64,000 bases of DNA from NCBI RefSeq assembly GCF_027925525.1, contig NZ_BSDJ01000006.1:124001-188000 (forward strand), read 5' to 3'. Below the pieces are notes generated by a model. That model was not told the DNA's origin. It saw only the letters and a program-made list of their open reading frames with translations, and did no database searches. The position numbers and the translations under genes are program-made. Position 1 is the first letter of the stretch, and every line of letters begins with the position of its first letter. Source of the stretch: Paenibacillus tyrphae. GTDB lineage: Bacteria > Bacillota > Bacilli > Paenibacillales > NBRC-103111. Below are positions 18,459 to 26,489 of the stretch, piece after piece.

Positions 18459-19115
18459 ATGTTTAAAAATTCTTACTTTTCACGGAAGCTGCATTCATTG
18501 CTTGGTGTCATTCCGGTCGGCTTCTTCCTGATCGAGCACCTGCTGACGAACTACAAGGCGTTCAGCGGCGGACATGCGGCTTTTTTGGATCAAGTGTTCT
18601 GGCTTCATGAACTGCCGCTCGTGCTGCTGCTGGAAATTGTCGGCATTTGGATTCCGCTCGCCTATCACGCCATCTACGGGTTGTATGTGGCTTATACGGC
18701 GCGCAACAACGTGTCCAACTACGGCTATTTCCGCAACCAAATGTTTTTCTTGCAGCGCGTAACCGGTGTCATTACGTTCTTGTTCGTGGCCTTCCACTTC
18801 TTCCAAACGCGTCTGCAAATCTCGTTCGGCAACGTGGAGCAAGCGGCGATTGGCGTTCACATGCATGGGATCGCTACCAACACTATTTACTTCATTATGT
18901 ACTGTATTGGCATCGTTGCGGCCGTGTTCCACTTCAGCAACGGCATGTGGTCTTTCCTCGTCAGCTGGGGAATTACCGTGGGGCCGCGCGCGCAGCGAGT
19001 TTCGACTTACGTGTGGATGGCCGTATTCGTGGTGATGTCCGTCATGTTTATTTTGTCCTTGACGGCATTTATGAATCCGGATTTCAGTCAGCTGCCGAAA
19101 ATGGCGAAAGGTTAA
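18459..19115 (+). CDS. sdhC: Succinate dehydrogenase cytochrome b558 subunit
   Basis: Membrane anchor carrying haem and the menaquinone site of respiratory complex II, 218 residues from ATG 18459 (MFKNSYFSRKLHSLLG). AGGGGGGAA lies 9-10 bases upstream. An in-frame GTG/TTG further up lies within the promoter and is rejected. Five membrane helices are evident. Conserved His residues (in 'RKLHSLLG', 'IEHLL', 'VAFHFFQT' and 'VFHFSNGMW') are the expected haem ligands. First gene of sdhCAB, 15 bases before sdhA. Confidence 0.94.
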   Translation: MFKNSYFSRKLHSLLGVIPVGFFLIEHLLTNYKAFSGGHAAFLDQVFWLHELPLVLLLEIVGIWIPLAYHAIYGLYVAYTARNNVSNYGYFRNQMFFLQRVTGVITFLFVAFHFFQTRLQISFGNVEQAAIGVHMHGIATNTIYFIMYCIGIVAAVFHFSNGMWSFLVSWGITVGPRAQRVSTYVWMAVFVVMSVMFILSLTAFMNPDFSQLPKMAKG

Positions 19116-19130
19116 GGGGGAGGGACGATC

Positions 19131-20891
19131 ATGGCGAATTCAAAAATCATCGTAGTCGGTGGAGGCTTGGCTGGTTTGATGGCCACCATCAAAGCGGCAG
19201 AGGCTGGAGTTCACGTCGACCTGTTCTCCTTGGTGCCGGTTAAACGTTCCCACTCCGTGTGCGCGCAAGGCGGCATCAACGGAGCGGTGAATACGAAAGG
19301 GGAAGGTGACTCCCCGTGGGAACACTTTGACGATACGGTTTACGGCGGAGACTTCCTGGCCAACCAGCCGCCGGTAAAAGCGATGTGCGAAGCGGCACCA
19401 GGCATCATCCACTTGATGGACCGGATGGGCGTTATGTTCAACCGTACGCCGGAAGGACTTCTCGATTTCCGCCGTTTCGGGGGAACGAAGCATCACCGTA
19501 CGGCGTTTGCCGGAGCGACGACAGGCCAACAGTTGCTGTATGCGCTTGACGAGCAAGTACGCCGTTGGGAAACCGCCGGTCTGGTGAAAAAATACGAGCA
19601 TTGGGAGTTCATGGGCGCTGTGCTCGACGACGACGGCGTATGCCGCGGGATTGCCGGACAAGACCTGCGCAGCATGGAAGTCAACACCTTCAAGGCTGAT
19701 GCGGTTATTTTGGCGACAGGTGGTCCTGGGATCATCTTCGGTAAAACGACGAACTCGGTTATCAATACGGGGACGGCGGCCAGTGCGGTATATCAACAAG
19801 GCGTTTATTATGCGAACGGCGAGTTCATTCAGATTCACCCGACGGCGATTCCGGGCGACGACAAGCTTCGTCTCATGTCCGAATCCGCGCGCGGTGAAGG
19901 CGGACGCGTATGGACATACAAAGACGGCAAGCCGTGGTACTTCCTTGAAGAAAAATATCCGGCATACGGAAACCTGGTACCGCGGGATATCGCGACACGG
20001 GAAATTTTCTCTGTCTGCGTCGATATGAAGCTCGGCGTGAACGGCGAGAATATGGTGTATCTCGACCTGTCGCACAAAGATCCGAAGGAGCTTGACGTTA
20101 AGCTGGGCGGGATCATCGAGATCTATGAGAAATTCATGGGCGACGATCCGCGCAAAATTCCGATGAAGATTTTCCCTGCCGTGCATTACTCGATGGGCGG
20201 CATGTGGGTTGACTATAACCAAATGACGAATATTCCGGGGCTGTTCGCCTGTGGCGAGTGCGAGTACCAGTACCATGGTGCCAACCGTCTGGGTGCGAAC
20301 TCGCTGCTTTCCGCGATCTACGGCGGTATGATCACCGGTCCAAAGGCCATTGAATATATCAAAGGCTTGGATAAGCATGCCGAAGACGTTTCGTCGACGG
20401 TTTATGATCGCGCGAAAAAGGAACACACGGACAAATACGAAGGCATCTTGAAAATGAACGGTACCGAGAATGCTTACGTGCTCCACAAAGAGCTGGGCGA
20501 GTGGATGACGAACAACATGACCGTCGTGCGCTACAACAAGCAGCTCCAACAAACGCTCGACAAAATCAACGAGCTGAAGCAACGCTACAAAAACATCAAC
20601 ATCAACGACTCGGCCCGTTTCAACAACCCGGGTGTGGCATTCACCCGCCAGCTGTGGAACATGCTTGAGCTGTCCCATGCGATGACGCTCGGCGCTCTGC
20701 TTCGCGACGAAAGCCGCGGCGCGCATTACAAGCCGGAGTTCCCGGATCGTAACGACGAGCAGTTCCTGAAAACGACGAAGGCGAAATGGACGCCGGACGG
20801 TCCGCAAATCGATTGGGAAGACGTTGACGTATCGCTGATCGAACCGAGAAAGCGTGACTACACGACCGACAAGAAGAAGGGAGGTCATTAA
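19131..20891 (+). CDS. sdhA: Succinate dehydrogenase flavoprotein subunit
   Basis: Catalytic subunit oxidising succinate to fumarate, with covalently bound FAD, on the cytosolic face. The N-terminal 'VVGGGLAGLMA' (about residues 6-16) is the FAD site and 'SVCAQGGINGAV' contains the family pattern near the flavin. 'FGGTKHHRTAFAGATTG' covers substrate and FAD contacts, 'HPTAIPG' and 'SESARGEGGRVW' the active site, and 'CGECEYQYHGANRLGANSLL' the C-terminal FAD contact. Length 586, as in Bacillus. GGGGGAGGG precedes ATG 19131. Confidence 0.97.
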   Translation: MANSKIIVVGGGLAGLMATIKAAEAGVHVDLFSLVPVKRSHSVCAQGGINGAVNTKGEGDSPWEHFDDTVYGGDFLANQPPVKAMCEAAPGIIHLMDRMGVMFNRTPEGLLDFRRFGGTKHHRTAFAGATTGQQLLYALDEQVRRWETAGLVKKYEHWEFMGAVLDDDGVCRGIAGQDLRSMEVNTFKADAVILATGGPGIIFGKTTNSVINTGTAASAVYQQGVYYANGEFIQIHPTAIPGDDKLRLMSESARGEGGRVWTYKDGKPWYFLEEKYPAYGNLVPRDIATREIFSVCVDMKLGVNGENMVYLDLSHKDPKELDVKLGGIIEIYEKFMGDDPRKIPMKIFPAVHYSMGGMWVDYNQMTNIPGLFACGECEYQYHGANRLGANSLLSAIYGGMITGPKAIEYIKGLDKHAEDVSSTVYDRAKKEHTDKYEGILKMNGTENAYVLHKELGEWMTNNMTVVRYNKQLQQTLDKINELKQRYKNININDSARFNNPGVAFTRQLWNMLELSHAMTLGALLRDESRGAHYKPEFPDRNDEQFLKTTKAKWTPDGPQIDWEDVDVSLIEPRKRDYTTDKKKGGH

Positions 20892-20893
20892 TC

Positions 20894-21661
20894 ATGGCCG
20901 AAGCAACTGCAGCAGCGAATAAAAAGGTCAAGTTCATCGTAACGCGTCAGGATTCTGCGGAAAGCAAACCGTACACGGAAGAGTTCGAGGTTCCTTACCG
21001 TCCGAATATGAACGTGATCAGCGCGTTGATGGAGATTCAGCGGAACCCGGTGAACGCGAGCGGCAATAAAACGACACCGGTCTGCTGGGAATCGAACTGT
21101 CTGGAAGAAGTGTGCGGCGCCTGCTCGATGGTCATTAACGGCAAGCCGCGGCAAGCTTGCTCCGCGCTCGTCGACAAGCTGGAGCAGCCGATTCGCATCG
21201 CGCCGATGACGACATTCCCGGTCGTTCGCGACCTGGTGATCAACCGTGAGCGCATGTTTGCCGCTCTGAAGAAGGTTAAAGCATGGATTCCGATCGACGG
21301 TACGTACGACCTCGGTCCGGGACCGCGGATGGCCGAGTCCAAGCGTCAATGGGCCTATGAGCTGTCCAAATGCATGACCTGCGGCGTGTGTCTTGAGTCC
21401 TGCCCGAACGTGAACGATAAAACGACGTTTATCGGTCCGGCAGCCGTTTCGCAAGTGCGTTTGTTTAACGCGCATCCGACAGGCGAGATGAACGCTCACG
21501 AGCGTCTGGAAGCTTTGATGGAGGACGGCGGTATTGAAGGCTGCGGTAACTCGCAGAACTGCGTGCGTTCCTGTCCGAAAGGCATCCCGCTCACTACGTC
21601 GATCGCGGCGATGAATCTCGATACGACGAAGCACTTGTTCAAGAAATGGCTTAGCGTGTAA
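20894..21661 (+). CDS. sdhB: Succinate dehydrogenase iron-sulfur subunit
   Basis: A 255-residue subunit passing electrons from FAD to menaquinone. The [2Fe-2S] ligands lie in 'CWESNCLEEVCGACSMVING' (about residues 63-82). The [4Fe-4S]/[3Fe-4S] ligands lie in 'CMTCGVCLESCPN' (about 161-173) and 'GCGNSQNCVRSCPKGI' (about 216-231). The start is ATG 20894, two bases after the sdhA stop, so translation is probably coupled. The operon ends at the hairpin 21675-21715. Confidence 0.97.
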   Translation: MAEATAAANKKVKFIVTRQDSAESKPYTEEFEVPYRPNMNVISALMEIQRNPVNASGNKTTPVCWESNCLEEVCGACSMVINGKPRQACSALVDKLEQPIRIAPMTTFPVVRDLVINRERMFAALKKVKAWIPIDGTYDLGPGPRMAESKRQWAYELSKCMTCGVCLESCPNVNDKTTFIGPAAVSQVRLFNAHPTGEMNAHERLEALMEDGGIEGCGNSQNCVRSCPKGIPLTTSIAAMNLDTTKHLFKKWLSV

Positions 21662-21674
21662 TCATACTCGTAAT

Positions 21675-21715
21675 AAAATTCTCCCTTGCTGCGATCGCAG
21701 GGGGGAATTTTTTTG
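21675..21715 (+). terminator. Rho-independent terminator of sdhCAB
   Basis: AAATTCTCCC...GGGGGGAATTT stem around TTGCTGCGATCGCA, then seven T. Confidence 0.85.
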
Positions 21716-21759
21716 TTTGGGAATAGGCAGTTTAGATCATCTTTTTCCAATTTATGTCC

Positions 21760-21788
21760 TTGTCGAAATTTGTAAATGGAAGTATATT
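21760..21788 (+). promoter_or_regulatory. Possible promoter of the agr-like cluster
   Basis: TTGTCG (21760-21765), 17-base spacer, TATATT (21783-21788), about 58 bases before the first gene. The -35 is weak. An alternative TATAAT at 21798-21803 has no good -35. Confidence 0.4.
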
Positions 21789-21846
21789 AATACAAGGTAT
21801 AATCAGGGAAATTCTTTAAGATAGCCATTGTAGGAGCGCGGTTGCA

Positions 21847-22503
21847 TTGGTCGATTTTATATTGTTCATGGTCTTTTCGATAATGGAAACAATGGCGATG
21901 TATTATTTGATGTTCCGTTTGTTCAAGTTCGATATGTACCCGGCTTCGATTGTATTTGCGAGCGCGATAGCGTCATTTATTTCGTATACGAATCGAAATG
22001 TATATGAGATCCAATCTATAGATGTTCTCGTGCAAATTTTTTTGATGTTTATGTTTGTTTGGCTGTTATTCAGAGTTCATCCATTTTACGCCGGGATTAT
22101 GACATGCAGCACATATTTGGGGTATGTGATCATACAAGCTACTTGCTATTTTATCTTAGAGGCAATAGGTATATTTGAGATTAGAACCTTGACGAACAAT
22201 ATAGTAGGAACGAATCTTCTTCAAATCCTTACAGCTTTCTCTGCTTGGTTATTGGGATGGTGGATTAAAAAAGGAAGGAAAGGCTTTGATTTTGTTCCGC
22301 ATTCACAATTCGTCATGGTTAAAATGAGCAAAATTAATATTATGTTTATAGGTATGAACGCATTGTCGGTTTTTGTCTTATCGTTTGTTTATAATTTTTT
22401 TGCAAATGATAATATGAAATTAGTCTATATATTTTTTGTGCTGATTCTAATTATGTACTGTATATTATATTTTTCGTATAAGAAGGACCGCAGTGATGAT
22501 TAA
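21847..22503 (+). CDS. Six/seven-helix membrane protein of agr-like cluster (kinase-less sensor-like)
   Basis: A 218-residue, almost entirely hydrophobic protein starting at TTG 21847 with AGGAG 10 bases upstream. Six or seven transmembrane helices can be drawn, ending with a short basic-acidic tail (YKKDRSDD). Size and topology recall the N-terminal sensor domain of AgrC-type peptide receptors, but there is no histidine kinase behind it: the stop overlaps the start of the AgrB-like gene. Codon use is AT-rich, unlike sdhCAB. It could be a receptor, an immunity or export partner, or a truncated AgrC. I cannot prove homology by eye. Confidence 0.6.
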   Translation: MVDFILFMVFSIMETMAMYYLMFRLFKFDMYPASIVFASAIASFISYTNRNVYEIQSIDVLVQIFLMFMFVWLLFRVHPFYAGIMTCSTYLGYVIIQATCYFILEAIGIFEIRTLTNNIVGTNLLQILTAFSAWLLGWWIKKGRKGFDFVPHSQFVMVKMSKINIMFIGMNALSVFVLSFVYNFFANDNMKLVYIFFVLILIMYCILYFSYKKDRSDD

Positions 22504-23017
22504 TAGGCCTGCTCGTGCAGTATCAGTTTGGATAAAGAATGCGAATCCGGAGAAGACGACAACTGTTGAAATTATGGAATATGCATTAAGTATTTTATTT
22601 AATACGTTGTCGATTGTGTTGATTACTTTATTCGTCGGTTACATATTTGGAAAGTTTTATGAAACGTCTCTTGTTTTGTTATCGTTCGCTTGGTTAAGAT
22701 TTTTTTCGGGCGGAGTCCATTTTAAGTCTAGCATAGGTTGTATACTTGTTTCTGTTTTCATATGTACATCGTTACCCCATCTTCCAGAATTGACTGTTTC
22801 AATTGTGACGTTTGCTAATGTTACAAGTATTATTTTACTGCTTTTTTTTGCTCCAAATATCGATCAGGAAACTAAATTGAAGGCCGTTTATCGTCCTATA
22901 TATAAATGTTTAGCTGTAGGCATTGTAAGTATCAATTTTATATACATGTCTTCGTTACTAGCTATTACATTTTTTGTTCAGTGTTTGACCATCATTCCAT
23001 TAAAAAGGAAGGGGTAA
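22496..23017 (+). CDS. agrB: AgrB-like accessory gene regulator (peptide-processing membrane protease)
   Basis: A 173-residue integral membrane cysteine endopeptidase that trims the C-terminal tail of an AgrD precursor and helps cyclise and export it. The catalytic pair is intact in 'WLRFFSGGVHFKSSIGC': His75 and Cys82, the same seven-residue spacing as the His/Cys pair of staphylococcal AgrB. About five or six helices are present. ATG 22496 (or GTG 22493) overlaps the end of the upstream gene, with AAGGA at 22483-22487, so translation is coupled. The AgrD-like peptide follows at 23022. Confidence 0.85.
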   Translation: MINRPARAVSVWIKNANPEKTTTVEIMEYALSILFNTLSIVLITLFVGYIFGKFYETSLVLLSFAWLRFFSGGVHFKSSIGCILVSVFICTSLPHLPELTVSIVTFANVTSIILLLFFAPNIDQETKLKAVYRPIYKCLAVGIVSINFIYMSSLLAITFFVQCLTIIPLKRKG

Positions 23018-23021
23018 TTTT

Positions 23022-23153
23022 TTGAAAAAGCATATTGCGCAACTAGTTTCAGCTATTTTAGCCGTATGTGCTTCGGTTTTTATCGTTACTTTAAAACCAA
23101 TGGTCTTCAGTCCCAAAGCCCCGAAAGAATTGATGGACAAAAATAAGGTTTAG
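23022..23153 (+). CDS. agrD: AgrD-like autoinducer peptide precursor, 43 aa, non-canonical
   Basis: TTG 23022 starts 4 bases after agrB, behind AAGGAAGGGG. The N-terminus (KKHIAQLVSAILAVCASVF) is an amphipathic or hydrophobic helix like those that anchor AgrD. The C-terminal tail 'PKAPKELMDKNKV' matches the charged AgrD recognition tail (P-x-x-P-x-E-L). The segment that should contain the ring-forming Cys or Ser, about five residues before the cleavage point (TLKPMVF), has neither. The nearest candidates are Thr23, Ser30 and Cys16. The peptide could be linear, a Thr/Ser lactone, or inactive. Confidence 0.7.
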   Translation: MKKHIAQLVSAILAVCASVFIVTLKPMVFSPKAPKELMDKNKV

Positions 23154-23171
23154 TTTGGAGTTGGATTTACA

Positions 23172-23513
23172 ATGCGAGTGCTTCGGGAGGACGGTTCGGG
23201 TTACGAACTTGACGACGATGAGATCGTTTTTTTCACCACTCATAATAATGTCATCAGCGTACATACCCGCACTGAACGATATATCGTTCCGACGACCCTC
23301 GACCAGCTGAGCAAAGCGTATCAAGACTTGTCGTTCGATAAGGTGGATCGATCTTATAGCGTAAGAATGGACCGGATCGAAGGTTACCATGCCGTTCGTA
23401 AGGCAGTTTATTTTGAGGAGGAGACGACGGACAATACGAAATTCGCTCCCGTTTCCGAGCCCAATATGAAAAAAGTGTTAAAGCATTTGGAAAAGAAAAA
23501 AGACCAACCTTGA
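23172..23513 (+). CDS. Stand-alone LytTR DNA-binding domain protein
   Basis: A 113-residue protein that is essentially one LytTR domain ('DDDEIVFFTTHNNVISVHTR' near residues 14-33, 'YIVPTTLDQLSKAY', 'FDKVDRSYSVRMDRI'). It has no receiver domain. LytTR proteins bind direct repeats upstream of peptide-signalling genes, as in AgrA. It lies 18 bases after the AgrD-like gene in the same direction and so is probably in the operon. Without a receiver or kinase, how it senses signal is open. The charged C-terminal tail (LKHLEKKKDQP) is encoded in the shared terminator. Confidence 0.8.
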   Translation: MRVLREDGSGYELDDDEIVFFTTHNNVISVHTRTERYIVPTTLDQLSKAYQDLSFDKVDRSYSVRMDRIEGYHAVRKAVYFEEETTDNTKFAPVSEPNMKKVLKHLEKKKDQP

Positions 23514-23530
23514 AAGGCTAGTCTTTTTTC
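23495..23530. terminator. Bidirectional terminator between the two LytTR genes
   Basis: GAAAAAAGAC / GTCTTTTTTC arms with a 16-base loop. The stem overlaps both stop codons (23513 and 23518). Confidence 0.75.
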
Positions 23531-23919
23531 GGCAGCGCTCCGGGGATCGATTGACATCGGTTATGGTTGATGCGCTGATGAACGATGTCCTGCAGCAGAT
23601 GCATGAACATCCAGCTGATGGAAGCGAACTTGCTTCGCTCTGTCGGGAAGTCATCAAAGTAGGCCTTCAAATGGTGTCCGACCCCTTTGACCTTCGACAT
23701 GTTCACGACATTGGAGCCATCGAGCTGCCAGAAGTCTTCAATATGATTTTCCAGATCGTCCAAATCCGCGATAGCCCGGTATTCTCCGTGTAAAGTATGG
23801 AAAATAAGCCTTCCGGATTTATCCTTTTCGGTATAAAGAACATCGCTGTGGAGATCGATAACGGCGAGTCTGCTTTCTCCCGTTGGCAAAGTTTGAATAA
23901 CCGACATGGGCGATTTCAT
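23518..23919 (-). CDS. Second stand-alone LytTR-like protein
   Basis: A 133-residue protein, convergent with the first LytTR gene, starting at ATG 23919 with AAGGAG 8 bases upstream. The LytTR-like core runs from about residue 25 ('VLYTEKDKSGRLIFHTLHGEYRAIADLDDLENHI') to 95 ('FWQLDGSNVVNMSKVKGV'), and the C-terminal extension ends in 'IPGALPKKD'. Similarity to the LytTR fold is weaker than for its neighbour. Being outside the agr-like transcript, it may be a target, a repressor or a competitor. Confidence 0.65.
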   Translation of the reverse strand: MKSPMSVIQTLPTGESRLAVIDLHSDVLYTEKDKSGRLIFHTLHGEYRAIADLDDLENHIEDFWQLDGSNVVNMSKVKGVGHHLKAYFDDFPTERSKFASISWMFMHLLQDIVHQRINHNRCQSIPGALPKKD

Positions 23920-23968
23920 GGAGGTTCTCCTTTTGTGTACTTTTTAACAAAAAATTAGATACTAAATA

Positions 23969-23980
23969 ATGGTTAACCAT
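23969..23980. promoter_or_regulatory. Palindrome ATGGTTAACCAT upstream of second LytTR gene
   Basis: Perfect 12-bp dyad 50 bases upstream of the minus-strand LytTR start, in an AT-rich region; possible operator. Confidence 0.4.
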
Positions 23981-24088
23981 GGAATTGTTTACTAAAAAGG
24001 ATAACATAGATTTAGTAATTTTTTTACATTGGTTTAAAATTTAAATCCTCTATTGACAAAATAAGCCAAGCCTATCTATAAAATTCCG

Positions 24089-24142
24089 TTGACGAATCGG
24101 TAGGTTAGAAGGTAAAATAGACATTAATTTAAACGTTTAAAT
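24089..24142 (+). promoter_or_regulatory. lacI-type gene promoter and autoregulatory operator
   Basis: TTGACG (24089-24094), 18-base spacer, TAAAAT (24113-24118). The perfect 16-bp palindrome ATTTAAACGTTTAAAT (24127-24142) directly follows the expected transcription start. A central CG in an even dyad is the classic LacI-family operator form, so the regulator probably represses itself and the downstream hydrolase. Confidence 0.8.
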
Positions 24143-24168
24143 CATGTTAAAGAATTGGAGTGCCGGTT

Positions 24169-25233
24169 ATGAGCAAAAAACGCCAAATTACGATCGTAGA
24201 TCTGGCAGAGGCTGCCGGCGTATCGATTGCTACGGTGTCGAATGTGCTGAACCGACGGAATGTGCCGATGTCGGTGGAGACGATCCGGAAGGTGGAAGCG
24301 GCGGCAGAGCTTCTCGGTTACCGCCGCAATGTGATGGCTGCCAGCCTCAGCAGCAAAAAGTCCTACGAGCTAGGAATGCTCGTACCGAGCTTCGGCGGGT
24401 ATTATGGGCGTTTTGCCGAAGAAATGCAGCGTATCGCTCACCAGTATGGGTACCATCTGTCGGTATTTTCAGCGGCGGGCTTCGATCCGGAGATCGAGAA
24501 GCGTCACTTGGACGTACTGCTGCAGCGCAGGGTAGACGGGTTGTTTTGCCACGGGTTGGCGATGTCTCAGGAAGCCACCAGACAGATCGTATCGGATGGC
24601 ACCCCGTTGGTTCTATTTAACGCTTGGGGGTGGCCGAGCGACATCGCGGCCGGCGCGGTCAATCTCGATTTTCTGGAAGGCTGCGATACGATCGTGCGGC
24701 ATTTGTACGAGCAAGGCAGCCGGAAGATGGTTTACTTGGCGAAAGCAAAATCGCTCGGAACGGACCGACAGCGCCGGATCGGCTTCCGCAATGGGCTGGA
24801 CCGGCTTCCGGAATCGATCCCGTCCACAATCGTGGAGATGGATGATGGGCTTACGATGGATGAAGCGGTGGAGCAGGTGCTTGCTTTTTCGGACGGGGTA
24901 CGGCCGGTCGGGGTAATGGGATTTGACGATAATGTGGCGTTGGCGTTCATGTTTGCCGTGTTGCGTCATGGCTACAAAGTTCCGCAGGACGTGCAGATTG
25001 TCGGGGTCAATAACGATCCGTTCACATCGGTCTGCTATCCGTCGATGACGACGATGAACATTCCTTACGACAAGCAGGCCCGACTGGCCATCCGCTTGAT
25101 GCTGGAACAACTCGGGGAAAGCGATACGATGGTGCGGATCGATGAGAATTCCGATCGAGTCGAGATTACCGATGCGCACGAGGTTCGCGTTCCGATGCAG
25201 CTTGTCCCGCGCATGTCTAGCCAGTCGGTCTGA
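24169..25233 (+). CDS. LacI-family transcriptional regulator
   Basis: A 354-residue repressor from ATG 24169 (TGGAG 8 bases upstream). The helix-turn-helix and hinge ('TIVDLAEAAGVSIATVSNVL', residues about 7-26, then 'YRRNVMAASLSS') are canonical. The remainder is a sugar-binding-protein-like effector domain ending in a 'VGVNNDPFTSVCYPSMTTM' region. It lies 64 bases upstream of the GH88 gene in the same direction and very probably responds to the product of that enzyme, an unsaturated-uronate-derived sugar (inferred). Confidence 0.92.
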   Translation: MSKKRQITIVDLAEAAGVSIATVSNVLNRRNVPMSVETIRKVEAAAELLGYRRNVMAASLSSKKSYELGMLVPSFGGYYGRFAEEMQRIAHQYGYHLSVFSAAGFDPEIEKRHLDVLLQRRVDGLFCHGLAMSQEATRQIVSDGTPLVLFNAWGWPSDIAAGAVNLDFLEGCDTIVRHLYEQGSRKMVYLAKAKSLGTDRQRRIGFRNGLDRLPESIPSTIVEMDDGLTMDEAVEQVLAFSDGVRPVGVMGFDDNVALAFMFAVLRHGYKVPQDVQIVGVNNDPFTSVCYPSMTTMNIPYDKQARLAIRLMLEQLGESDTMVRIDENSDRVEITDAHEVRVPMQLVPRMSSQSV

Positions 25234-25297
25234 CGATGGGCTTCATCGGCCTCCGGGCCTTACATAGACGACAACCAGAAAAAGGAGCTTGATCCTC

Positions 25298-26431
25298 ATG
25301 AGTTTATGGCAAAAGGCGATTGAAGACGCGGTTCAAAAAACAAAAGCCAACATCGGCAAATTCGGCGGCCTGTTTCCTCATGTCAGCGAGAACGGAAAAT
25401 ATATCCTAAACGATAATTGCGATTGGACGGAAGGCTTCTGGTCCGGGATGCTATGGCTTTGCTATGAGCATACGAAGGACGAGGCGTTCCGCGAAGCGGC
25501 CGTGCGGACGGTCGAGAGCTTCAAGAAACGGCTCGAAGCCCATCGGGTGTTGGACCATCACGATATCGGGTTCTTGTACTCGCTTTCTGCCAAGGCGCAG
25601 TGGATTATCGAGCGGGACCCGGCTGGCAAGCAACTGGCGCTGGAAGCGGCCGATGTGATGATGCGGCGTTGGCGCCCGAAAGGCCGTTACATCCAAGCGT
25701 GGGGACCGGAAGGCGACCTGGAGAACGGCGGACGCATCATCATCGACTGCATGATGAACTTGCCTTTGCTGTACTGGGCTTACGAGCAGACGGGCAACCA
25801 GGAGTACTTGGACGTAGCGGTTACGCACGCCGACAAATCTCGGCGTTTCCTGGTCCGCGGGGACGATTCGTCGTATCATACGTTTTACTTCGACCAAGAG
25901 ACGGGCGAGTCGCTTCGAGGAGGGACGCATCAAGGCTACCGTGATGCCTCTACATGGACCCGGGGTCAAGCTTGGGGCATCTACGGGTTCGCTTTGTCTT
26001 ACCGGTATACGAAAAATCCGCTGTATCTGGAAACGTCCCGCCGTATGGCCCGTTATTTCCTGGAGCGGCTGCCGGAAGACGATGTGGTGTACTGGGACTT
26101 CGATGCGCCGGTCACCCCGGAGACGAAACGCGACAGCTCCGCGTCTGCGATCGCCTCGGCCGGGCTTGTTGAGCTCCTGTCTCATTTGGACGCTGAGGAT
26201 GCCGACCGGGCCTTCCTGGAGGACGGGCTGCACCGTTCGATGAAATCGTTGGTGGAGAATTACTCCACGATCGGACAGCCGGATGCGGAAGGGCTGCTGG
26301 AGCACGGTTCGTACAGCGTGCGCGGTGGGTCAGCGCCGGACGATTATATGATTTGGGGCGACTATTACTACCTCGAAGCGCTGCTGCGTATGGAAAATGG
26401 CATCACGGGCTATTGGTACGAAAGAAGCTAG
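25298..26431 (+). CDS. ugl: Unsaturated glucuronyl hydrolase, glycoside hydrolase family 88
   Basis: Cytosolic enzyme that removes the 4,5-unsaturated uronic acid from oligosaccharides left by polysaccharide lyases (gellan, xanthan, glycosaminoglycans), by hydration of the double bond. The ATG 25298 start follows AAAGGAG and gives 377 residues, the size of the characterised enzyme from 'Bacillus' sp. GL1, which it closely resembles by memory. Catalytic Asp89 ('LDHHDIGFLYSLSAKAQW') and Asp150 ('GGRIIIDCMMNLPLLYWA') correspond to the two known aspartates. The C-terminal 'WGDYYYLEALLRMENGITGY' is typical. No signal peptide. Controlled with, and presumably by, the LacI-type gene upstream. Confidence 0.93.
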   Translation: MSLWQKAIEDAVQKTKANIGKFGGLFPHVSENGKYILNDNCDWTEGFWSGMLWLCYEHTKDEAFREAAVRTVESFKKRLEAHRVLDHHDIGFLYSLSAKAQWIIERDPAGKQLALEAADVMMRRWRPKGRYIQAWGPEGDLENGGRIIIDCMMNLPLLYWAYEQTGNQEYLDVAVTHADKSRRFLVRGDDSSYHTFYFDQETGESLRGGTHQGYRDASTWTRGQAWGIYGFALSYRYTKNPLYLETSRRMARYFLERLPEDDVVYWDFDAPVTPETKRDSSASAIASAGLVELLSHLDAEDADRAFLEDGLHRSMKSLVENYSTIGQPDAEGLLEHGSYSVRGGSAPDDYMIWGDYYYLEALLRMENGITGYWYERS

Positions 26432-26445
26432 GATGAATGTGGAGG

Positions 26446-26489
26446 CTCCCTTACGTCGACTCGCTTAGGATGACGTGAGGGAGTTTTTT
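26446..26489 (+). terminator. Rho-independent terminator after ugl
   Basis: CTCCCTTACGTC / GACGTGAGGGAG stem followed by six T. Confidence 0.85.

Noticed and set aside
19140..20888. 582-codon minus-strand frame opposite sdhA
   Set aside because: Exact antisense of a highly conserved gene; composition typical of a shadow frame.
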